Part shown: positions 44,518 to 54,641 of the stretch, in pieces | Layout: every line of letters starts with the position of its first letter | How positions within the stretch are numbered: the first letter of the stretch is position 1 | Assembly (NCBI RefSeq): GCF_000153185.1 | Contig: NZ_CH724149.1 | Span: 1,004,071-1,068,070 of the forward strand | DNA length: 64,000 nucleotides | Direction: 5' to 3' | From: Reinekea blandensis MED297 | GTDB taxonomy: Bacteria > Pseudomonadota > Gammaproteobacteria > Pseudomonadales > Natronospirillaceae | The notes under the pieces: model-generated | Told to the model about the DNA's origin: nothing | Database searches by the model: none | Seen by the model: the letters and a program-made list of their open reading frames with translations, nothing else | Position numbers and translations under genes: made by a program

Positions 44518-45695
44518 CGGGTCTACGACAGCAACAGATTCGCGCCACCTATATGCGTGGAGGTACCAGCAAAGGCGTCTTTTTTTGTCTGGATGATTTG
44601 CCGGCTTCCGCACAGGTTCCGGGTACTGAACGCGACCAACTTATGCTCCGGGTTATCGGCTCTCCTGACCCCTATCAGAAGCATACCGATGGCATGGGTG
44701 GCGCAACATCCAGCACCAGCAAAGTGGTCATTCTCTCGACGGCAGAAGATGAACAGCACGATGTGAACTATCTGTTCGGTCAGGTCAGTATCGATCAGCC
44801 GGCCGTCGATTGGAGCGGTAACTGCGGCAACCTGACGGCGGCAGTCGGCAGTTTTGCGATCGAGCAGGGGTTGATTCCCAAAACGCGGATTCCGGATCAA
44901 GGTGTCGCCGAGGTTCGGATATGGCAACAGAATATTCAGAAAACCATCGTTGCCTATGTGCCCATTGCGAATGGCGAGGTTGTCGAAACCGGGGATTTTT
45001 ATTTGGATGGCGTTACCTTTCCATCCGCTGAAATCCCCATTGAGTTTCTCGATCCGGCTGATGGCGAAGGCGCTTTGTTTCCGACCGGACATCGGGTGGA
45101 TGTACTGGAGGTTCCGACTGACATTGCAGAGACGGGCCGTGTTGATGCCACGTTGATTAATGCCGGTATTCCCACCATTTTTGTGCGTGCTGAAGACATC
45201 GGTTTCCGGGGCGATGAACATCAGGCTGATATCAATCAGGACCCCACCAAGTTGGCTCGTTTGGAAACCTTGCGAGCCCTTGGTGCTCTGAAAATGGGTT
45301 TGATTCAAAACCTTGATGAAGCCAAGAGTCGGGCTCACACGCCAAAAATTGCATTCGTCGCATCCGCGAGCGATTACGTCAGTGCCTCGGGTCAGTCTAT
45401 CGCTGCTACCGATATCGATTTGCAGGTCCGGGCCGTATCAATGGGTAAGTTACATCACGCCATGATGGGCACTGCCGCTGTAGCGATCGCTGCAGCATCC
45501 GTGATTCCGGGCACATTGGTGAACGAGGCCGCCGGTTCGGGCGAGCGCGACAGTGTCGTCTTCGGGCATCCCTCAGGCACGCTTCGGGTCGGTGCGGTGG
45601 TGCATCGTGATGGTGATCAATGGCAGGTGGAGCGTGTTCGGATGAGTCGAAGTGCACGTTTACTCATGACCGGTACGATTCGTGTTCCGGGTTAA
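44514..45695 (+). CDS. prpF: 2-methylaconitate cis-trans isomerase PrpF
   Basis: Isomerises the 2-methylaconitate made by AcnD so that ordinary aconitase can use it. 393 residues of the PrpF/DUF453 (diaminopimelate-epimerase-like) fold, with Y-M-R-G-G-T-S-K-G-V-F-F near the start and S-G-N-C-G-N-L in the middle. Starts at ATGA overlapping the acnD stop, so the two are translationally coupled. Last gene of the operon. A small hairpin (TTCAACAGACTGTTGA near 45717) follows without a clear U-tract. Confidence 0.95.
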   Translation: MTGLRQQQIRATYMRGGTSKGVFFCLDDLPASAQVPGTERDQLMLRVIGSPDPYQKHTDGMGGATSSTSKVVILSTAEDEQHDVNYLFGQVSIDQPAVDWSGNCGNLTAAVGSFAIEQGLIPKTRIPDQGVAEVRIWQQNIQKTIVAYVPIANGEVVETGDFYLDGVTFPSAEIPIEFLDPADGEGALFPTGHRVDVLEVPTDIAETGRVDATLINAGIPTIFVRAEDIGFRGDEHQADINQDPTKLARLETLRALGALKMGLIQNLDEAKSRAHTPKIAFVASASDYVSASGQSIAATDIDLQVRAVSMGKLHHAMMGTAAVAIAAASVIPGTLVNEAAGSGERDSVVFGHPSGTLRVGAVVHRDGDQWQVERVRMSRSARLLMTGTIRVPG

Positions 45696-45821
45696 TGGTT
45701 GTCGTTGTTTGGTTTAATTCAACAGACTGTTGAGTAATCTGGGCTTGAGTTTTTGCGTGCCGTGAATAAGGTTCTCTCACGGTAACGCCACCAATTGTGC
45801 AGAAAAACTCAGGAGTCTCAG

Positions 45822-46433
45822 ATGATCACTGCCACCGAAGCCCTCGATCGATTAAAAACCGGCAATCGCCGATTTGTCGAGGGACGCTCGTTATTTTCCG
45901 AAATGGTCAACGAGCAACGGCGGGAGAAACTGGTCACCGGGCAAAACCCCTGGGCCGTGATTCTGGGTTGCAGTGACTCCCGAGCGCCTGCAGAAATTCT
46001 GTTCGACTTAGGGTTGGGCGATTTGTTTGTGATTCGGGTGGCCGGCAATGTCGTGGCTCCATCGGGTGTGGGCAGTATCGAGTTTGCGGTTGAATCCTAC
46101 GGTACGCCGTTGGTGGTCGTGCTTGGGCATACGAACTGTGGTGCGATTCAAGCGACATTGGACACACTCGCCCATCCGGAACAGGCCCCCTCGACCAATC
46201 TGAACTCCATTGTTTCTCGCATACGTCCGTCTGTTGAAACGCTGATGGAAACCGACCTGGTGGATCAACCTGAAACGCTGGCGGTGAAAGCCATGCGGGC
46301 CAATGTTCGCACGTCGGTGAGTCAGATTCGTCATTCCTCTCCCATGCTTGAACAGCGTGTACAGAGCGGTCGACTCAAAGTCGTCGGCGCGCAATACTCT
46401 CTCGCTTCGGGCGAAGTCGAGTTTTTTTGCTGA
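45822..46433 (+). CDS. Beta-carbonic anhydrase
   Basis: Interconverts CO2 and bicarbonate in the cytoplasm. 203 residues from the ATG with AGGAG 6 nt upstream. Zinc ligands are visible in C-S-D-S-R (Cys, Asp-Arg pair) and H-T-N-C-G (His, Cys). The bicarbonate may feed carboxylations, but no direct tie to the preceding prp operon is shown. Confidence 0.95.
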   Translation: MITATEALDRLKTGNRRFVEGRSLFSEMVNEQRREKLVTGQNPWAVILGCSDSRAPAEILFDLGLGDLFVIRVAGNVVAPSGVGSIEFAVESYGTPLVVVLGHTNCGAIQATLDTLAHPEQAPSTNLNSIVSRIRPSVETLMETDLVDQPETLAVKAMRANVRTSVSQIRHSSPMLEQRVQSGRLKVVGAQYSLASGEVEFFC

Positions 46434-46535
46434 TCTCTCTCCAATCCGGCTAAAAACTTCAGCGGACTCAAGTTGGCTATAAAACAGTCGATATGAGCTA
46501 TAGTCAGTTGTTAACTGGTCAACTTGGAGATGATG

Positions 46536-48539
46536 ATGTCCTTTCTTAAGCGTCTGAAGGTGTCTCACGCCCTGATTTTGTCAACACTGTTGCCTATGTT
46601 GGTGGCCGTGGTTCTGCTCGTAATCCTGTTGTTTGAGTTGAACGATCGCGTCCGCAGTGCACGGCTAGTCGAAGACATCGTGACTGTTTCGGAACTGTTT
46701 GATGCCGTGGCCCATAATCATGCTGTGGAACGAGGGCTCACCGCCGGTTTTCTCGGCAGCAATGGCGCCAATGGCCGGGATCGGGTTAACACACAGCGAG
46801 CGGTTGCCGATCAGGCGTCTGTTGCCTTGTTGGAGTTTGATACGCAGCAATTGCAGACCTTTTCTGCCGAAGAGTTTGAGGCGTTAGTCGAGCCCATCCG
46901 CGAGCAGTTGGCGGAGAAATCGAGCGTGCGCAACGCAGTGGATCAACTGTCCCCCGACAATGGGGCTTTCGCTTTTTACAGTGAGCTGAATCGCCGCGCC
47001 CTGACGGCAATTGGACGCCTTGGTGTGCAGATTACGAACGCCGAAGATGGGGTACTGATGGACTCCCGTTTGCAGCTACTGTGGATGAAAGAACGGGCCG
47101 GGCAGTATCGTGGTGCACTGAATGGCATTTTCAGTTCCGGGCAGACCAATGCAATGCGGAAACAAGCCGTGTCCGGTTACATTGCGGACGAGGCGAACCG
47201 CTTAGAGGTTTTTCTTTCCGAAGCCCGACCTGCTGATGCTGATGCGTTACGTCAGTTGCGATCCAGTCCCACCTGGACACAGGTCGCCAATGCGACCGAA
47301 GCCTTTCAGTCGGCGGAAGATCTGACCAACATTCAGGGGCCGCAGAACTGGTTTGAAATGGCGACTCAGCGCATAGGCGATATCAAAGCGCTCAGTGATC
47401 GCATCGGATCGGATCTGGTTTCACAGGCGCAAGTGCATACCAGTGAGGCCTTGTGGCTCAGAAATGGCCTGGTGGTGTTATTCCTGGTGGTGATGTTGCC
47501 AGTCCTTTGGCTGGGACGAAAGGTGCGCCAGTCCATCACACAGCGTGTCGATGCCATTCAACAGTTTCTGGATAATGTGTCTGATCAGAAGTCATTTGAT
47601 CATCTTCTTGAAGACGATGCTCACGATGAAATCAGTCAGATTGTTCGTGCCCTGAACGCTCACGTACAGGAAATCAGCCGATCGTTGATGCAGATTCAGG
47701 AGCAGGCACTCTCGTCGAGCCATGTCGTGGACTCCATCCGAGAGAACAGCGTGCACATTCTGGATGACGCACGGGCGCAATATGGCAACACCGATCAGAT
47801 TGCGACGGCTATGGCTGAAATGTCTCAAACCAGCCATGTCATTGCTTCCGATATGCAAATGGCGGCCGAAGAAACGAAGACCGTGCAGGAACATGGCCAG
47901 CAAGGCTCGGCGAGAATCACGCAGATTACCAAATCCATGGGTGAACTGGATGAAGAAATTAATCAGACGTTTCGTATTGTTGAAGAGGTGTCTGAGAAAA
48001 CGTCGGGAATTAATCAGATTCTTCAGACCATTGAATCGATTGCCGAGCAAACCAATCTGTTGGCATTGAACGCCGCTATTGAGGCCGCCCGTGCGGGTGA
48101 ACAGGGTCGGGGTTTTGCCGTGGTTGCCGATGAAGTTCGCTCTCTGGCCAGTCGCACTCAAGGCTCAACAGTTGAAATTCGCGAGATGATTGAAGGTTTG
48201 CTGGAAAGTAGCGGTCGTGCCATCCGTTCCATGGATCATTGCAAGGCGTTAACCGATTCCACCGCCTCCAAAGTGACGGAAAACTCGGAAATGATCCAGG
48301 AGTTGTTCCGATCGGTGGATCGGCTGAATGAGTCCATTGAAAAAGTCGCCACGGCCGCGGAGGAGCAGTCACAGGTGTCCGAGGACATCAACCGTAATGT
48401 GCAACGTGTCGCGGATGGCTCACAGACCATTCTGGAAGCGACCGAAAACAATGATCGGTCGGTGGCTGACCTGGTCAGTGGCTTTGCTGATGTGAATCGT
48501 GAGATTTCTCAATACCGACTACAGCGGGACTCCGAATAG
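46536..48539 (+). CDS. Methyl-accepting chemotaxis protein with periplasmic NIT (nitrate/nitrite sensor) domain
   Basis: About 667 residues. A membrane helix (about 10-32) leads to a periplasmic helical domain whose start, [14 protein letters not shown], fits the NIT domain (E-R-G-x-S). A second membrane helix (around 310-330; [13 protein letters not shown]) is followed by HAMP and a long coiled-coil signalling domain with the tip [18 protein letters not shown]. Of the clustered starts TTG/ATG 46524-46536, the ATG at 46536 is best spaced from GGAG. The nap/nar genes 4-10 kb away suggest nitrate taxis (inference). Confidence 0.92.
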   Translation: MSFLKRLKVSHALILSTLLPMLVAVVLLVILLFELNDRVRSARLVEDIVTVSELFDAVAHNHAVERGLTAGFLGSNGANGRDRVNTQRAVADQASVALLEFDTQQLQTFSAEEFEALVEPIREQLAEKSSVRNAVDQLSPDNGAFAFYSELNRRALTAIGRLGVQITNAEDGVLMDSRLQLLWMKERAGQYRGALNGIFSSGQTNAMRKQAVSGYIADEANRLEVFLSEARPADADALRQLRSSPTWTQVANATEAFQSAEDLTNIQGPQNWFEMATQRIGDIKALSDRIGSDLVSQAQVHTSEALWLRNGLVVLFLVVMLPVLWLGRKVRQSITQRVDAIQQFLDNVSDQKSFDHLLEDDAHDEISQIVRALNAHVQEISRSLMQIQEQALSSSHVVDSIRENSVHILDDARAQYGNTDQIATAMAEMSQTSHVIASDMQMAAEETKTVQEHGQQGSARITQITKSMGELDEEINQTFRIVEEVSEKTSGINQILQTIESIAEQTNLLALNAAIEAARAGEQGRGFAVVADEVRSLASRTQGSTVEIREMIEGLLESSGRAIRSMDHCKALTDSTASKVTENSEMIQELFRSVDRLNESIEKVATAAEEQSQVSEDINRNVQRVADGSQTILEATENNDRSVADLVSGFADVNREISQYRLQRDSE

Positions 48540-48555
48540 TGACGCATTAAGGCGC

Positions 48556-48798
48556 TTATCGACGTGGAACCCAGAGTCCTGCTTCGGTTAGCTCTGCATG
48601 TTCCAGTTGAAAGGTCAGTACTAACCACAACAGGACCCCCAAACCAAACAGTGTGATCAGAACGAAAACACCTCGCAGCAGGTGTCCAAGCAGCGCCACG
48701 AATCGGGATCGCTTGGGCTCCGGTTGCTGGAACAGTGATTGAATGAACTGAAACGACTCACTGAAGTGGCGGGGATCTCGCGGATCACGTGCTGGCAT
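48556..48798 (-). CDS. Small membrane protein of unknown function
   Basis: Not recognised. 80 residues from the ATG at 48798, which has GGAGA 7 nt upstream. The N-terminal half is polar (P-A-R-D-P-R-D-P-R). One strong membrane helix follows (G-V-F-V-L-I-T-L-F-G-L-G-V-L-L-W-L-V-L) and then a short tail. It stands alone between the chemoreceptor and gapA on the opposite strand. Confidence 0.6.
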   Translation of the reverse strand: MPARDPRDPRHFSESFQFIQSLFQQPEPKRSRFVALLGHLLRGVFVLITLFGLGVLLWLVLTFQLEHAELTEAGLWVPRR

Positions 48799-48948
48799 CG
48801 TTAAGTCTCCACAAATCCATTTATTGCAAAGTGTAGCCGTGATCAAACCACGGTTAAGCGATCGGGTTTTCATTTTTAACCTTGAATCGCGTTTTGCGGA
48901 ACTTTGACTACACTGGGTGGTCGGAAAATAGTCAGAAAATGGCTGTTT

Positions 48949-49039
48949 TGTAGTTTACTTTCATATATTTACTTGATTCAGGGCAATTAAAGGCGGGTAA
49001 CCGGTTGACCTTTGGCGGTAATTTTGTAATTTTACTACG
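48949..49039 (+). promoter_or_regulatory. gapA control region: promoter and HexR-like boxes
   Basis: TTGACC (49005-49010), a 16-bp spacer and TAATTT (49027-49032) form a candidate promoter. TGTAATTTTACTACG (49025-49039) overlaps the -10 element and differs from TGTAATnnnATTACA at two positions. TGTAGTTTACTTTCA (48949-48963) is a second, similar-quality candidate upstream. HexR control of gap genes is known in other gammaproteobacteria. Confidence 0.5.
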
Positions 49040-49050
49040 TAACAGCTTAA

Positions 49051-50079
<1,029 letters not shown>

Positions 50080-50100
50080 TCCGCTACATTGTTCGTAAGA

Positions 50101-50126
50101 AACCGCGCTTAGGCGCGGTTTTTTTT
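50101..50126 (+). terminator. Rho-independent terminator of gapA, overlapping the end of the convergent EAL gene
   Basis: AACCGCGC-TTAG-GCGCGGTT followed by a T-run. The loop contains the stop codon of the convergent gene (TAA on the minus strand), so the right arm and T-run of this terminator encode that protein's last residues K-K-N-R-A. Confidence 0.92.
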
Positions 50127-51833
50127 GTTCGCAGACTTTTCCAGCCAGTCTTCGAACTCGTGAAAAGCCAGTGGTTTTGAAAAATAGAAACCCTGACAAT
50201 AGTCACAACCAAGGCTGTTGAGTAACTTAAACTGTTCATTGGTTTCAACACCTTCAGCGACGACCTCCATATCCATTTTATGCGCCATCGCAATCATCGC
50301 TTCACAAAGGACCTGCATTTGTTGGTCGCTGTGGATTTGCTGAATAAACTGTCGATCAATCTTCAGAAAGCTGGCCGGAAACCGGGCCAGATACGCAAAC
50401 GAACTGTATCCCGTGCCAAAGTCATCGATGGCAAATTGAAACCCGGCCTTCTGAAAGTGATTGATCCGATTGTTGACCTCTTCAGCGGTGTCCAGCAAAA
50501 CCGACTCAGTAATTTCAATGACCAGGTTCTGGTTGTGTAAGCGCAGATTTTTCATGGCCATTGGCCACAACCGATGCGTCGGCAAACTGCCCTGAACAAA
50601 CTGCGCTCCAGATTTGTTAATGGAGATCTGAAAGTCAGGGTCAACGGATTTGGTCAGTTGGTTGAGCATCTGAGTCACTTTCGTGAACACCTGGTGACCA
50701 AGCTCGTGAATAAACTGATTATCCTCTGCAATGGGAATGAACTCCGCCGGAGATATAAAACCTTCCTCTGGCAATCGCCAGCGTGCCAGTGCTTCAGCTT
50801 TGACACAGCGGCTGTCAGAGCAGCGCACGATCGGTTGCAGAAAGACTTCAAATGAGTGATCACGCAAAGCTTGCTGCATGGCGGTCTTCAAATAACGGGT
50901 GCGCTGAATTTCGTTGTGCAGTTCTTGGGTAAAAAAATGAATGGCGCTGCGACCGGTCTGTTTTGCACGGGACAGAGCCTGATTAGCATGGCTGAGTAGA
51001 ATATCCGGTGAGTCGCTGTCGTTCGGGTAGATCGAAATGCCCATTGAACAGGTGATGGTCAGCGTTTCCTGAGCAATGTAAAACGGAGCCTCAATAGCAC
51101 TGGCCAACTTTTGCGCGAGTGTTTGCAGTTGATCGGGCTTATCAGGGTCGATGTCGCGAACCAGAATAACAAACTCATCACTGCTCATACGACCCACCAC
51201 ATCGCTATTACGAACTGATGCCTGCAGGCGAGAAGAGGTTTCGACCAGCAGTGCATCACCACAACTTTGTCCGTGATTTTCGTTAATGGACTTGAAGCTG
51301 TCGATGTTCAGAAGCACAAGCGCAAACGCTCTTTGTGCCCGGCGGCTTGTGAGTACTTCCTGGTGCAGACGTTCCGTAAAGTATTGACGGTTAGGCAGAT
51401 CTGTCAGACCATCAAAGTTGGCTTGTCGCCAAAGTCGTTGATGAAAATAAACCTGTTCCAATCGATCATCAAACGACACGACGTTCAGCGTTTGATCGCC
51501 TTGAGTGAGTTGCGTCATGCTGACTTTTGCTGCTTTGGTTTCTCCGCTTTTGCAGCGGACTTTCAGCTCAATGGGTTTGAACGGTTTGGACTTGCCGATG
51601 GAGTCTTCCATCCGGTGTTGCCAGCGGCTTTCCACGGTTTGGCGATAAGCCGGATCGGGGTAGGCCTGTTGATACCATTGTTCGAGATCAGGGATGTCTG
51701 ACATTTCATAGCCAAATACCTGCTTGAACGCTGTATTGATCATAACAACGTTTCGTCGTGCATCGCTCAGTGCAATCGGACTGGGAATAGCATCGATGAA
51801 TGCCTGGAACTGTGCGGTATCTGAAATATCCAA
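50109..51833 (-). CDS. PAS-GGDEF-EAL protein, probable c-di-GMP phosphodiesterase
   Basis: About 574 residues. A PAS-like domain (I-P-S-P-I-A-L-S-D-A-R-R-N-V-V-M-I-N) comes first. The GGDEF domain has a site reading S-S-D-E-F instead of G-G-D-E-F, so cyclase activity is unlikely. The EAL domain keeps E-A-L, I-E-I-T-E-S, D-D-F-G-T-G-Y-S-S, K-I-D and E-G-V-E-T, so phosphodiesterase activity is likely. No membrane helix. TTG at 51833 has AGGAAGG 7 nt upstream and is preferred; a GTG at 51905 would add 24 residues. Confidence 0.9.
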   Translation of the reverse strand: MDISDTAQFQAFIDAIPSPIALSDARRNVVMINTAFKQVFGYEMSDIPDLEQWYQQAYPDPAYRQTVESRWQHRMEDSIGKSKPFKPIELKVRCKSGETKAAKVSMTQLTQGDQTLNVVSFDDRLEQVYFHQRLWRQANFDGLTDLPNRQYFTERLHQEVLTSRRAQRAFALVLLNIDSFKSINENHGQSCGDALLVETSSRLQASVRNSDVVGRMSSDEFVILVRDIDPDKPDQLQTLAQKLASAIEAPFYIAQETLTITCSMGISIYPNDSDSPDILLSHANQALSRAKQTGRSAIHFFTQELHNEIQRTRYLKTAMQQALRDHSFEVFLQPIVRCSDSRCVKAEALARWRLPEEGFISPAEFIPIAEDNQFIHELGHQVFTKVTQMLNQLTKSVDPDFQISINKSGAQFVQGSLPTHRLWPMAMKNLRLHNQNLVIEITESVLLDTAEEVNNRINHFQKAGFQFAIDDFGTGYSSFAYLARFPASFLKIDRQFIQQIHSDQQMQVLCEAMIAMAHKMDMEVVAEGVETNEQFKLLNSLGCDYCQGFYFSKPLAFHEFEDWLEKSANKKNRA

Positions 51834-52019
51834 AGTGAGACCTTCCTCTGAGCGTTTCCTTATCAAAAAGAGAATAAAATCATTCTGAGGATAGTGCGTT
51901 TGCACTGTTTTGCACGGAAATTAACGGTCGAGTGTGCGCGCGTTATGAATCTCAAACAGTGAATGGCTAAGTGGTCAACGTTAAGGAATTTTCAGTGTCT
52001 CCGATGAGTCGTCAGACGT

Positions 52020-52661
52020 TCAAGGATTGACCGTCTGCCGAGGTTTGCGGCCAAAGTCGCGCCAAAGTGATACCAACAGCCATAAAGTCAGTGCACTGCC
52101 CAGCAACAGAGGGTTGTCGGTGGCCGCAATGATCTCCTCGCCGAACGCAACGGTCGTGACCACGATGAGCAGGTAGTAGGGCAGGTTCAACAGGAATGCT
52201 GCGACCAATAGCTTGGGCGTGCCTTTTTGCAGTCCCCAGTTAAATGTAAAGATGGCCAGACCACTGGAATGAATCAGTGCCGGAAGTAAGGCTTTGAAGG
52301 ACATTGGTTTTGCCTGATCCTGATCGACGTTTGACAGGAGTCGGCCAGCAACATAGTTGATCACGGAACCGAGGGTCGTCGCTATCACCATCGCGACGCT
52401 CAGCAGTACGATATCCTGCCATGAGGGTCCCGATAAAATAACCAGCAATGCCGCAATGTATTGTCCTGGGAAGTACAGACTGATGACCACCAGCGCTTCC
52501 AGGAAAATGCAGAACACCACTAACCAAAACCAGTTTTCGCCGACTTGTGCGCGCAGTTGTTCCAGCAGCGTTAACCCGCTGGGAATTAAGCCCTGTTCAC
52601 TGGCCACCGTAAAGGCGATGAAGATAGTAAGAATGATCAGGGGGAGTTTGCTGTATTTCAT
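52020..52661 (-). CDS. VTT-domain (DedA/TVP38-like) membrane protein
   Basis: 213 residues from ATG at 52661, with about five hydrophobic segments. Y-F-P-G-Q-Y-I-A-A-L-L near the first helices and W-G-L-Q-K-G-T-P-K in the second half recall SNARE-associated/VTT proteins. The well-studied DedA proteins are lipid (undecaprenyl phosphate or phospholipid) flippases. This member is divergent and its role is unknown. An in-frame TTG 42 bp upstream is an alternative start. Confidence 0.6.
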   Translation of the reverse strand: MKYSKLPLIILTIFIAFTVASEQGLIPSGLTLLEQLRAQVGENWFWLVVFCIFLEALVVISLYFPGQYIAALLVILSGPSWQDIVLLSVAMVIATTLGSVINYVAGRLLSNVDQDQAKPMSFKALLPALIHSSGLAIFTFNWGLQKGTPKLLVAAFLLNLPYYLLIVVTTVAFGEEIIAATDNPLLLGSALTLWLLVSLWRDFGRKPRQTVNP

Positions 52662-52768
52662 GGTGCTCAGATCCAAAAACGTCCCGTTGGTACGAGACGT
52701 CAACGTTGAATGGATCAGTCACCACTAGCAGCCTGTTGAAAGCGTCTTGGCGTGCTCAGGTCTTATCG

Positions 52769-53998
52769 TTAAATCAGGTCGTCAAACAGCCACAAAGTCA
52801 CCTCTTCGCCAGACAGAACCTGACCGCGTTCTTTTTCCAGTGCGATGTAGCAGTTCGCATTGGCCAGACTGGTCAGAATGTGCGAACCCTGATCGGAACG
52901 GGTCAGACGGACGTCGACACCTGTTTCAGACAGTTGCCAGTGACCCCGTTGGAAATCCATGCGCCCCGGTGCTTTGCGAATGTCATCAACACTCCGTGCT
53001 TTCAGTTGTTGCATGGGGCGATAACCAACATGCTGATGTTGACGAATGGCCTGGCTGCCAAGCACATGGAAGGTCACCATGGCTGAGACCGGATTGCCGG
53101 GCAAGCCGATAAACACGCTGTTGGGCAATTTGCCAAACGCAAAGGGTTTACCCGGTTTGATGGCCAGTTTCCAGAAACGAATATCACCGAGTTCTTCGAG
53201 CACATCCTTGGTGTAGTCGGCTTCACCAACCGAAACCCCTCCGGACGTGATGACAAAGTCGCAGGCCCGATCCGCCTCCAAAAAGGTGGTGACGAAGGTC
53301 TCCCGGTCATCGGGCAGAATGCCATAGTCGATCAGTTCGACGCCGAGTCGGTTCAGCATAGTCGTCAGAGCTGGCCCATTGGAGTTGTAGATGTCACCGA
53401 AACCTAATGGCACACCCGGCGTCTTCAGTTCGTCACCGGTAGAGATTAACGCCACCCGGGTTTTACGGAAAACGTCGACACGCTCGCGGCCAGTGGCCGC
53501 CAGTAGTGCAATGTGGGCCGCGTTCAGTCGGGTTTCGCGAGTTAGGACGGTATCGCCAATCGCAATGTCTTCTCCTGCCCGGCGGATGTTGTTGCCCGGT
53601 TCAGCCAGTTTGAGAAACCGGATAGTATCGCTCTCGGCTAGGGTGTTTTCCTGCATGATGACGCAGTCGGCTCCGTCGGGGATGGCCGCACCGGTCATAA
53701 TGCGAACGGCTTTGCCTGGTTCCAGTGGTTGCCGGAACGGAGCACCAGCGAAGGATTTTCCTTGAACGGGAATGGGCTGGTCCACAGCGATCGAGTCGAG
53801 ACGAATGGCGTATCCGTCCATGGCGGAGTTATCAAACCCGGGGACGGAGGAATCCGCGCGAATATCTTCGGCGAGCACGCGCCCGGCCGCGTCGGCCAGT
53901 GCGACCGATTCGGTTTCTGTCACCGGGATGACGCCGGCCAGCAGTTTTTCCAGGCCCTCATTTAAGGGCATAAGGCCCGGTTGATCACAGCATCCCAT
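52769..53998 (-). CDS. moeA: Molybdopterin molybdenumtransferase
   Basis: MoeA inserts molybdate into adenylylated molybdopterin. 409 residues from ATG at 53998. A-V-R-I-M-T-G-A-A-I-P-D-G-A-D, S-T-G-D-E-L, T-S-G-G-V-S-V-G-E-x-D and G-L-P-G-N-P-V-S-A are family marks. GAGGGAG precedes the ATG. The start is 1 bp after the narL stop, so it belongs to the narX-narL-moeA transcript. The nearby NapA needs this cofactor. Confidence 0.95.
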   Translation of the reverse strand: MGCCDQPGLMPLNEGLEKLLAGVIPVTETESVALADAAGRVLAEDIRADSSVPGFDNSAMDGYAIRLDSIAVDQPIPVQGKSFAGAPFRQPLEPGKAVRIMTGAAIPDGADCVIMQENTLAESDTIRFLKLAEPGNNIRRAGEDIAIGDTVLTRETRLNAAHIALLAATGRERVDVFRKTRVALISTGDELKTPGVPLGFGDIYNSNGPALTTMLNRLGVELIDYGILPDDRETFVTTFLEADRACDFVITSGGVSVGEADYTKDVLEELGDIRFWKLAIKPGKPFAFGKLPNSVFIGLPGNPVSAMVTFHVLGSQAIRQHQHVGYRPMQQLKARSVDDIRKAPGRMDFQRGHWQLSETGVDVRLTRSDQGSHILTSLANANCYIALEKERGQVLSGEEVTLWLFDDLI

Positions 53999-53999
53999 A

Positions 54000-54641
54000 T
54001 CAGAGCTCCCTCGCATGTTCGTGAGCAAAAATCGCGGCTTCAACCCGAGACCGCAGACCGAGTTTAGACAGTACCCGCTTGACGTGAACTTTGACGGTTC
54101 CTTCAGCAATATCCAGGTTCTGGCCGATGGATTTGTTGGGCAAACCGGCGGCAATCAAACGTAAAACATCTTTTTCCCGATCCGTTAAATCCCGCAACGC
54201 CGGGTGCAGGTTTTCCGGCAGACGCTTGGAAAGGGCGCTGCGCACCACATCCTGAATCCCGGGGCTGACAACCTGTTCACCTTGCATGCAGCGTTTGATG
54301 GATTCGAGAAACTCTTCCGGGTCGATGTCTTTTAGCAGATAGCCGTCGGCACCGTTGTGTATGGCACGGTGAATATCGGCCTGATCATCGGATACGGTGA
54401 ATACGATGATCCGGGCATCGACGCCGGCATCTCGCAGTTTGTTCAGTGTTTGCAGTCCGTCTTGCCCGGGCATATTCAGATCGAGCAGAATCAGATCCGG
54501 TTCGTGCTCGGTGACGATACGCACAGCGTCCTGAGCTTCCCCTACCTCGGCAACCAGATGCAAGTCGTCTTCAAGGTCCAGTAATTGAGACAGCCCCTTA
54601 CGTAACATGGGGTGATCGTCGATGATGATGATGTCAGTCAT
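54000..54641 (-). CDS. narL: Nitrate/nitrite response regulator NarL
   Basis: 213 residues. The receiver domain has the phosphoryl Asp in L-I-L-L-D-L-N-M-P-G-Q-D-G and acidic D-D at the start. The C-terminal LuxR-type helix-turn-helix (L-T-D-R-E-K-D-V-L-R-L-I-A-A-G-L-P-N-K-S-I-G) binds DNA. The 4-bp overlap with narX and a predicted target 7-2-7 heptamer pair at 56398 support NarL rather than another family member; NarP is possible. Confidence 0.92.
   Translation of the reverse strand: MTDIIIIDDHPMLRKGLSQLLDLEDDLHLVAEVGEAQDAVRIVTEHEPDLILLDLNMPGQDGLQTLNKLRDAGVDARIIVFTVSDDQADIHRAIHNGADGYLLKDIDPEEFLESIKRCMQGEQVVSPGIQDVVRSALSKRLPENLHPALRDLTDREKDVLRLIAAGLPNKSIGQNLDIAEGTVKVHVKRVLSKLGLRSRVEAAIFAHEHAREL

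Noticed and set aside
44523-45338. A 271-codon open frame antisense to prpF
   Set aside because: Covers the conserved prpF reading frame on the other strand; nothing supports it.
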